From assembly GCA_034770075.1 (NCBI GenBank), contig CM068380.1, positions 87,008,112 through 87,072,111 on the forward strand: DNA of 64,000 bases, written 5' to 3'. A model generated the notes under the pieces. That model worked only from the letters and a program-made list of their open reading frames with translations, did no database searches and was not told where the DNA came from. Position 1 is the first letter of the stretch; each line of letters starts with the position of its first letter. The translations under genes were made by a program, and so were the position numbers. This stretch comes from Aralia elata. Taxonomy: Eukaryota; Streptophyta; Magnoliopsida; Apiales; Araliaceae. This document shows positions 55,703 through 64,000 of this stretch, in pieces.

Positions 55703-58215
55703 GAGATGTATCGGGCCCTCTTCTGGATAACATTATATACCGAGTTTTAATTTAAGTTTTGGTTGTCTGGACCAAAGTAGCTTTTGGGGGGCAGCGTTAA
55801 ACCAATTTTTGTGCTTGGTCTGCCGCACACTTTAATATGAATGTTGTTTTCATTTAAATTAGTTTGTTGTTGACATTGTTTCTGAGGTTATTTCTGAACC
55901 CCATTTCCATTAGTAATGGTTCTACTTCTGTTCCTCTCTTTCTTTCTTCTTAACTCTGCGTCAATTATGAATTATAATAATCAGGATGGTGTTACATGGT
56001 ACTGCAATTTAAGGAAAAGGTACTTTATGAGAAATGGAGTTCAAAAATTTCTTTTTCCAAATAAAGAACATATGTTTTCAGTTTTTAGGTGATTGAATTC
56101 GCAACATTTTTTGTGTGGATAAATTATTTAAGTTTTTGCGACTCTTTTTAGGCCAATTAATCTTGACCTCTAAATTGAATATAGCTCTTGTTTGGAAGTC
56201 TTTCAACACCCAGAAAATGCTAACCCATTGATGCTATGCTTAGTAAATGTTTTCAAGTGTTCCCAAAAATGAAAACCATTGATGTTCTAAGCACATTATT
56301 AGGCTATCCTAAGTACTTGTTTTAAAAGGGAAATGGTAGGCTAGGTACTTGTTTAAAAAGGGAAATGGTCAAATGAGAAAATTGCTTGGGGAAGTGTTAA
56401 AAGATTGAAGGCTTAAATACATTTTAGAATTTAAAATTTTCAATTTTTTATGACTTAAATTCTAATTTTTAACTTTAAAACATTAAATTTTAATGTCTTT
56501 AAATTTTTATAAATTAAATCTTTTGACTAACGACGTGTAATATAATGAGAGTATTTTAGGTAACTTCACTCTTTAATATATTTATAAGTATAGAAAATTC
56601 TAAGTACATAATTAATATGTGATAAAAAAAATAGAGTCAATATAAACAGTATATATTTTTAAAACTAGACTCAGTTGCTCACATTGATTAAAAAGAAAAC
56701 CTTAAATATCTTTGAAAATACAAAATTGTAGTGATCAATGTGTGACAAAGAAAAAAAATAAAATTGGAGCCGGTATAAACCTATATAAGACTTAGTCCTT
56801 TCCATTTGAGTCACATGACTTATTTCAATAAAAAATGATAAATTCAGTGGCAAAAAAATGTATAACATATAGAAATTTAGAGAGATAAAAAGTTTAACAT
56901 CTTAAAGTTTAAAAAAAAGGTTTAAGCCTTAAAAAGTAAAAATAAAATAAAATTTCAGTTTAAAGTGTATTTAAGCTAAGATTGAATTTCAAAACCTACT
57001 CTAGGAATTCAAAAGTTTTAAAGTATGAAAATTTTGACAACTAGTTTTGCTTTGAACATTTATTGTCAAATTTGAATTTAAAAATATCTCAAATTAATTT
57101 TAATAATTCAATAATGATCTTATATTTTTAAATGAAATAATTGTTATAAACTCTTTTTTACTATATATTAAATGAAGGTCAAAATTATTAGCCAAAATAT
57201 TCAAGTGGTTGGTATTTACTACTAGAACTTGCATGATAAATTCACCAATAAGAAATGTAGTTTCAAGAAATTAAATTATCTTCCATTGTATAAAGTGTAA
57301 TTCCTATCATTTGCATTCGTCCTCAAATATTTATAAAGAGAGTTGAAATAATTATATTTACCGACAGGGATAATATCTAAATTATTTACATTTTACATAC
57401 AATTATTTTAGCACAAAACTAAATAGCAAATAATTTGATCAAATAAAAAGTAACTAGTATTAATAATACGTATAATATTGTATTAATAAAATACAATGTA
57501 GAGTATCAGGTATGATAATTACACTTTCGTGCTCATCTGTTATTGGTTGCTTGCCAATTTACAAGGACTTGATAATGTGTTCTCGAGTTTTAAAATGGAC
57601 GAAAAGATAGAGAACAAATTTATATTTTCTATCTAATTATTTTATTATTGAGTTTTTAATGAATAAAAAAAAGAGTAATGTTACGTTGACAAAAGATATT
57701 TACAAAAAAAATTGATAAAAAATAATTTGTCGAATTATAATTAGTTGATCTAATGATTATATCTAATCACTATCATATACATCATTTTATATCATTTTGT
57801 TGCATCTAATTTTTTGCCACTAAAGTATTATTGTAAAGGAATTGGATGGAAAACCACGCCACTTTTTTTTTTTTGGGTCAAAATTTGTCACCTAAAAATG
57901 AAAAATTTTGGACGAAAAATTAAATAAAGCAAATCTTTTAATATAATCTCTATATTAGAATTAATATAAAGATTAAATAATTATTTAAATCTACTAAAAT
58001 ATAAGTTAATTTTTTCCCTTTATAAAAATAACTAGTATTAATATTTTTTTTGTCCTATCCTAAATTTCCATTATTTTCCATTTTGTCCAAAACTCAGGAA
58101 ACATAACACGGTGTAAAATTCTAAAATCTCCACCAGTCCTTATCACTCGCAGCGTGGACCGTCGAGTAAGCATGCCGACGCAAAGGGGGGACCCACATCA
58201 CAGCTTGAATTGGAC
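55703..58215. other. Intergenic region, eS19 to DGK
   Basis: eS19 3' UTR to about 55900, then AT-rich DNA containing the 568-bp Mutator-like MITE at 56410-56977. No gene is supported. The final 200 bp become GC-richer toward the DGK promoter. Confidence 0.55.
56410..56977. mobile_element. Mutator-like MITE, 568 bp, perfect 9-bp target duplication
   Basis: Begins GGCTTAAATACATTTTAGAA and ends TTTAAAGTGTATTTAAGCT, imperfect inverted repeats with further A/T-rich symmetry inward (GACTTAAATTC, GGTTTAAGCCTT). AAGATTGAA lies directly on both sides (56401-56409, 56978-56986). No transposase ORF is inside. The 9-bp duplication points to a Mutator-type transposase. Confidence 0.85.
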
Positions 58216-58221
58216 CACGTG
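58216..58221. promoter_or_regulatory. G-box CACGTG in the DGK promoter
   Basis: CACGTG in GGACCACGTGTAATC, about 220 bp before the likely transcription start near 58440. This is a binding site of bZIP/bHLH factors, often in light- or ABA-responsive promoters. Confidence 0.5.
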
Positions 58222-58590
58222 TAATCTCTGAGAATGCGCGCGCCATTACGCTGTAGACAGACTGCAAAATAAGAGAATCTGGATTACCCCACAATTACCA
58301 AACCAAAGTGAGAAGAGAAAGAATCTGAAGCTTATATAATAGTAGTAATAAGGAGTACAAATCTCTCTCTCTGTATATGTATATATATATATATATAGAG
58401 AGAGAGAGAAGTATATAAAATCTTCCAACTGTTTTGAGCAGCTAAAGATTGAAATTTTGATTTTTGTTTCTACTTTTTGGTTTTCTTCATTCTCGGGACA
58501 CTCTATTCTCTCATCACTTTCTCTCTCTAGGGTTTGCTTTCCCTGGCTCGATCTCTTCTATCCGACCGATCATAATTTAGAAATCCCGTC

Positions 58591-60016
58591 GTAAGTGTGT
58601 CATTTAGATTATGTTCTTATTGTAAGGTTTATTAAAGAGCAGGGACTGTTATTTGGATTGATCAAATGCTTTAGTTGAAACATTTCATTGTGTTGTATTT
58701 AAAGTTATTAGTATTTCAGTTATTTGAACAGACGCTGCTTTAGTTTATTCATATCTTTTCTAATTTCGTAATGTCCTTTTGTGTTCTAAGATTAAACACA
58801 AGGATCACTTCGAGTACCTGTGGTGAAGTACTTATGCTACGTTTGTATCGGAGGAAGGAGGGTGAGAATGTGATGACTCGTTTCAATGGAATGAAAAAAT
58901 TTGTATTTGGTTATTCTATTAGAATGGAATAAACTATTCTTATTTTTTAAAAATTTTTGAATTTCATTTTTTTTGAGAGAATATGGAATGACTCATTCCT
59001 GTCTGGAATGGAATGAATCATTAAACTCTTTATTTCATTCTCTCGTCTATTACATTCCATTCCATTCCTTCAATCCATACGTATGATTAGTTTTTTCTTA
59101 ATGCTACTGTCTTTATTTCATTTTTTTTTTTGGTATGGGTTGTTGTGATGGTTCAAGCTTGAAAAGGTTGCTAATTTTTATCTCAATCATAATGGCATGG
59201 ATACACAGTGCGATGAGGTGGTTTAGCGTATAAAATTTGAACCCATGATAGGAATGTCATAATCATTTTACTACTATACTGGCATAGATATTCAGTTCTA
59301 CATTTCCCTCTGATATATATTTCAATGACTACATACTGAGCTGTCCAGGCATCTTTGGCTAGTCTTTTAATTTAAATATATGTTTGTATTATATTTCTCA
59401 AAGTTATGAGTTTTGCTTTATCCATTGCTGAAATTTTTAGCTTTTATTGTGTTATGAAGTGCTAGAACTTAATTCAGGTTATGCAATATTAGTTTAGTGT
59501 TATTGATACGTAATTCTAGTAGTTTAAGTTGGAACGGTACGAGAATGTTTACTCTGTGAAGACATTGTCTCTTGCATCTTCTTATATGCTTGTGACAGAA
59601 TCTCAGGGAGTATCACAGCTTAGAAAGCTAACTATTCATTTTTGAAGCAATTTTTAGCTTGTAACTTGAAAGACATTAATTTTGAAACGTTACTTGAAGA
59701 AATATGGTGTAGTATGAAAAATTGCAAAAACCTTAGACACTTGAACCAGGAATAGTAATAATCATCTCAATCCTTGCAAGAAATATTTTCATTTTGGAAG
59801 GAAAATGAAAATATTGCCAGAAAGAAATTGCCAGCCTTGTAGTGGTCTATAGTCTATGGACTATGGTTGATGATGCTTGACAAATGAAGTTTCCAGCATT
59901 TTTGCCTGTTATTATATGAGTTTTGATGCATTCTATCGGAAGTCACATAAATAAATCATCTTCTTAGGGGTTTAAAATTTTGTAATTGCATATCTCACAT
60001 TATTTGTGTTTTGCAG
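58591..60016 (+). other. 5' UTR intron of the DGK gene
   Basis: A CT-rich leader (about 58440-58590, containing CTAGGGTTT) ends CCCGTC|GTAAGTGTG, and TTTTGCAG at 60009-60016 is a good acceptor. The intron is 1,426 bp. A dispersed-repeat piece with ATTCC/GGAAT inverted ends lies at 58845-59085. Confidence 0.6.
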
Positions 60017-60373
60017 GTGATATGAATCCTTGTTTCTGAATTCTATTCCAGCTTTATTGTTATCTTGATGATTGACAACTTGGACCCATATGAGGAGTAT
60101 ATATAAATGATGTGCAAATGAAGTTTTAGACACAGTTCTTGCAGAAAAATAATTTTTGTATAGTATTCTTGGTGGACATTAAGAGACTAAGACTGCATGC
60201 ATCAGGATGATGGCACCATGTTCTACTTACTTGCAGCTTGTGGTTGAACAGTGTGAGTGAGTAGAGGAATATGTAAGCTCTTGGAATGTTGTAGTTGACC
60301 ATTGTTAATGTGATTAGGTTTTGTACCATTTATATCTGTGTTATGTAGTATGTGGGGAAATTCTTTTTGAAGA
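60017..60373 (+). promoter_or_regulatory. uORF-rich leader of the DGK mRNA
   Basis: Between the UTR splice site and the start codon there are several upstream ATGs, each with its own stop: 60022-60039 (5 codons), 60068-60106 (12 codons), 60107-60121, 60118-60129, 60197-60247 (16 codons), plus short ones near 60268, 60286, 60308 and 60350. A further UTR intron (possible acceptors near 60142 and 60237) would remove some. Confidence 0.55.
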
Positions 60374-61833
60374 ATGGATTACTATAGAGAATTTAGGATT
60401 CTGTTTCCATCTGACATGGCAGAATCTCGAGTTTTCATTGTCTCTTGTTTTATCGCTGGACTAATTGGATTCTTGAGTATAGCCTACAATGCCTTCCAGT
60501 GGAGAAGAAACATCAATCTAAGTTGGATGAAAGCCATAGCTATGTCAAAGAAGAACCCTAAAACAAAGAACAAGGTTCTTTTAGCTCCTCATACGTGGAA
60601 CTTGGAATCCATCTCTCATGGGAAAAGCTTAAAATGCTGCGTATGCTTGAAGTCCATGTCACCTTCTCAAGCTCTTGGGCCAATGGGGGCTTCAGACAGT
60701 TTTATCCATCATTGTAGCATATGTGGTGCCGCAGCTCACCTCAGCTGCTCCTCTAATTCGCACAAAGATTGCAAGCATGTGTCTATGACTGGGTATGAAC
60801 ACCAGTGGGCTGTCTGGTGGACGGAGGTTGCAGATAAAACCGATGAAACTTCTTTCTGTAGTTATTGCGAGGAGCCCTGCAGTAGCTCTTTCCTTGGCGG
60901 ATCCCCAATATGGTGTTGCTTATGGTGTCAGCGCCTAGTACATGTTGACTGTCATAGTAGCATGTCTAGTGAAACAGGTGACATTTGCGATTTGGGATCA
61001 TTTAGAAGGCTGATTCTATCCCCGATATATGTCAAGGAATTGAACTGGGCTTTATCAGGAAGATTGTTAAGTTCGATCACTCATGGAGCCAACGAGATTG
61101 CATATACCGTACGTGCTAGTATTAGGAATCAAAGTAAGAAGTACAAGAGGGGAAATGAAGCCTCTGCCGTCAAAGGTAATGGTAGTATTGGCAACTCATC
61201 CTCTGAATGCACAGGTGACAGCAATCAAACAATAAATGGTTCTCATAGAACAGAGGAAAACTGTAATGATACCATAAGCACAGAGATTCTGGATCAAAAT
61301 CAAGATAGCAATGTAGTAAATAAATTGGATTCAAAGCCAAGTTTCAAAAGAAGTCCTTCAATCAATCAGAAAGATGAGTTCCACTTATTAGGAATGAAGC
61401 AGAGATACGAGTTGAGTGATTTGCCTCCAGATGCAAGACCCCTCTTAGTCTTCATTAACAATAAGAGTGGGGCTCAGCGAGGAAATTCACTTCGGCTACG
61501 TTTGAATCTACTTTTGAATCCCGTTCAGGTAAGAGCTTTAATAGTTATACTTTAAGCTACTAACTATTTTTGGTGTCTTAATTAGAATTGGACTTGAGTG
61601 CTCATGTGTGATAGATATGGTCTCTCTTCTCTCTACATTGAAGTGGATCCATATGTAATCTCTTACATTTGTTAGATCGATGACCTTGGAAATGGAATCT
61701 GGGATGTCTTCTGAAAGATGTGTTGTCCTGTAAATTATGAAATGTGAAATGAAATCTCTGTTACTGTTGTACCAAGGTTTCCTCTCAGAGGAATTGATAT
61801 TTCACAGACATATTTTCTTTTATGCGAAAAACA

Positions 61834-61864
<31 letters not shown>

Positions 61865-64000
61865 TCTTTCTTTTCTAAATCATAAAAAATATTTTCTGAA
61901 AAAGCAAGCTTTTCTTCCAATAAAGGAAATTCCTGACCTTGTTGTGTTGAGCCATTTGAAACTTGAATTTGTGATGGAGTTGATTTCAAGTAGAAAAAAA
62001 GAATCTAGAAAGGGTCTTTTTCTTTAATAAAATAAAATAATAGTCCCTTGGTAGCTGCTCAGCTGCAGCATACATAATTATAGCTCAATCTCATAATCAT
62101 AAGTAAGAAGATTCTTGTTTGAAGTTTGAACTTTATGAGTCATATATTTTTACTTAATTATATGATTTTTGATATAACTATTTCCTTGTTCTAGTAGTTC
62201 GTCTACCTTTTTAACTTGAGTTTGAATTTTACATAGATTTTCGAGTTGAGCTCAACGCAGGGACCGGAGGCTGGCCTTTTTTTATTCAGAAGGGTGCCTC
62301 ATTTCAGAATTCTTGTATGTGGAGGAGATGGTACTGTTGGCTGGGTTCTGAATGCAATAGATAAACAGAACTTTGTTTCTCCCCCTGCAGTAGCTATTCT
62401 TCCTGCTGGAACAGGAAATGACTTGGCTCGAGTTTTGTCTTGGGGAGGTGGTTTGGGCTCAGTGGAGAGACAAGGTGGCCTTTGCACAGTGTTGGACCAC
62501 ATAGAACACGCCGCAGTGACAATTCTTGATCGGTGGCAGATATCAATTAACCAACAGGGAAAACAGCTCCAATCACCAAAATTCATGAACAACTATCTTG
62601 GTATTTTGACCGATATTCTTTTCATTTTTGAGATTTGTGTTCACAAGAACCGTATCAAGGTTTTTCATAAGTTTTGTTTATTTTGGCTAACTTCATATGT
62701 TGTAGCACTCAAATCTCCTGTTGTCATTCCTATGGACATTCTCATTCGAAACAGTGACAAAGTCAGGTTACTATTGCAGGTGTTGGATGTGATGCGAAGG
62801 TTGCTCTGGAAATACACAATCTGAGGGAGGAGAATCCAGAGAAGTTCTATAATCAGGTCATTGACTTATACTAGACTCATGTCTTTGACTTTCAAAGAAA
62901 TCTTTTACGAGGGTGGTGAATCATGTGCATCCACATGTTCATGTTTATGTTACTTTTCTTTTTCTGTCCTCATTTTGGTTTATGTACGTGTGCTGTTGTG
63001 GGAGGGGTTCTGAAGCTAGGAAATGTTATTTTTGTTTGGCTAAATCTTTCTAGATACCTAACACAAAGTGAATTATTCATTTCTGCTAGAGCCGAGATGT
63101 ACAAAATTACATTGCAATTCTTGTTGAAAGAATATTGGCTTGGGGTATATTTTGATTATTGGTGGGCCGTATAGAGCATGAGAACAAGCATTATCAAGTA
63201 CTTTGAAAAGTACTTTTGTAAGTTACTTTGTGTAAATAGAGAATGATTTTCTGCCCTTCTCTGCATCTTTTAAGTAATATCGCATTGTAGTGACTTAAGC
63301 GGATGGATAGTTTTCATTAGTTTTGGGCATATCTTTGTAATTACCAACTAATTGGGCAGGAAAAGCAGAAGTTATGAACATAGGAAGAAATAATTGCTAT
63401 AGTAGAATTTGGATGATCAGTTTTCAATGTTGTTGAGAGTGGCTAGTTAGGATGCAAGAACACTTTTGAAGAGATTACTAGCGGAAATTGGCACTGCAGG
63501 ATATTTTCTGAGATGTATCTTACAGTCTGTTCACATGCTACACAAACTTATTCTTATTTCATTTGAGGAGAATTCTTGACGCGACATCTAAGTTGGAGGA
63601 TCAGTTATGTACCTTCTAAAAATTTTCCAGTGCACTTTTTGTTAAACAATTTCCATAATTTTCTCTCTAAATGCTAGGAGTGCTAACTGTTTCTTATTTT
63701 GATAAGTCTAGGAGGAGTAACTGTTTTCCTAGAATATTGTTGACCAGATAATGTATAAGATAACACCATTATACCCAATTTGTGAAATAACAACTGTACT
63801 ATCCTTTTGTGAGCATCTTCCAGTTACAGTTGTAATTTCGGACTACATTTGAGGCTTTCTATAGAAATGTATCTGTTTTGGGGTAGGAACATTGTGTAGG
63901 CACTTTTTCTTTTACTTTCGTCCAGAATGTGCCATAATTCAGTCTTCGGGACTGGGATCTCAAACCCATATTTATTGCAAATTTATCAAGAGACGATATC
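60374..64000 (+). CDS. DGK: Diacylglycerol kinase, plant DGK1/2 type, 5' part; continues past the right edge
   Basis: Phosphorylates diacylglycerol to phosphatidic acid. Exons: 60374-61528, 62237-62600, 62780-62856, then outside the window; phases agree. Residues about 17-40 are an N-terminal membrane anchor (VFIVSCFIAGLIGFLSIAYNAF), followed by a basic stretch. Two C1 (DAG-binding) domains follow: HTWNLES...CCVCLKSM...HCSICGAAAH and HQWAVWWTE...CSYCEEPC...WCQRLVHVDC. A low-complexity Asn/Ser linker covers about 255-330. The catalytic domain starts RPLLVFINNKSGAQRG, with the ATP-binding GGDGTVGWVL and AILPAGTGNDLARVL; exon 3 gives GVGCDAKVALEIHN. No further exon is recognisable in 62857-64000, so the next intron exceeds 1.1 kb. 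Order and motifs match cluster I plant DGKs. Confidence 0.95.
61838..61863. repeat. TA microsatellite in the first coding intron of DGK
   Basis: Run of about 13 TA units inside the 708-bp intron 61529-62236; the rest of that intron shows nothing recognisable. Confidence 0.85.

Noticed and set aside
58845..59085. Possible MITE with GGAAT/ATTCC-rich inverted ends, similar to 37768-37880
   Set aside because: Inverted symmetry is visible, but I could not fix the termini or a target duplication, so it is mentioned only as a repeat piece.

Overview
The window is nuclear DNA of a flowering plant. Most genes are split by AT-rich introns that almost all follow GT-AG, the intergenic DNA is very AT-rich with Stowaway- and Mutator-type MITEs, and the gene set is that of a land plant (MLO, plastid BCCP, plant-type diacylglycerol kinase, PA-TM-RING protein). 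A eudicot is likely; I cannot name the species. Exon boundaries were worked out by hand from splice sites and reading frame.

Layout: (1) 1-4287, minus: 5' part of an oligopeptide transporter (OPT) gene that runs off the left edge. (2) 4288-8370: AT-rich intergenic DNA with a 258-bp Stowaway-like MITE in the OPT promoter and a second, weaker MITE; then a small intronless gene of unknown function (8371-8778, plus). (3) 9829-23635, minus: an NSUN/RsmB-type RNA m5C methyltransferase gene. Its second coding exon is split by an 8,817-bp Ty3/gypsy retrotransposon of the dual-RNase-H (Tat) type at 14520-23336. The two 434-bp LTRs look identical, the 5-bp target duplication is intact, and gag-pro and pol are open, so the insertion is very recent. 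The element also carries an antisense gene with its own intron and an RS-repeat domain in Gag. (4) 23976-25599, plus: a secretory PA-TM-RING-H2 protein sharing a 340-bp divergent promoter with the methyltransferase gene. (5) 28124-29260, plus: a single-domain rhodanese. (6) 30506-37443, plus: a 15-exon MLO gene with one GC-AG intron. (7) 39665-44966, minus: RPN10. (8) 46897-50368, minus: plastid BCCP of acetyl-CoA carboxylase. (9) 52412-55702, plus: ribosomal protein eS19. (10) 58.4-64.0 kb, plus: a diacylglycerol kinase with a long uORF-rich leader, running off the right edge.

The host genes are mostly unrelated neighbours with housekeeping, membrane or signalling roles; I see no operon-like or clustered pathway. 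The most unusual biology is in the retrotransposon (young insertion into a coding exon, spliced antisense gene, ten-unit RS repeat in Gag) and in signs of further damage in the host methyltransferase gene (an intron ending in AC and an unresolved exon 4/5 phase). Several non-autonomous elements with clean target duplications were also found by eye.
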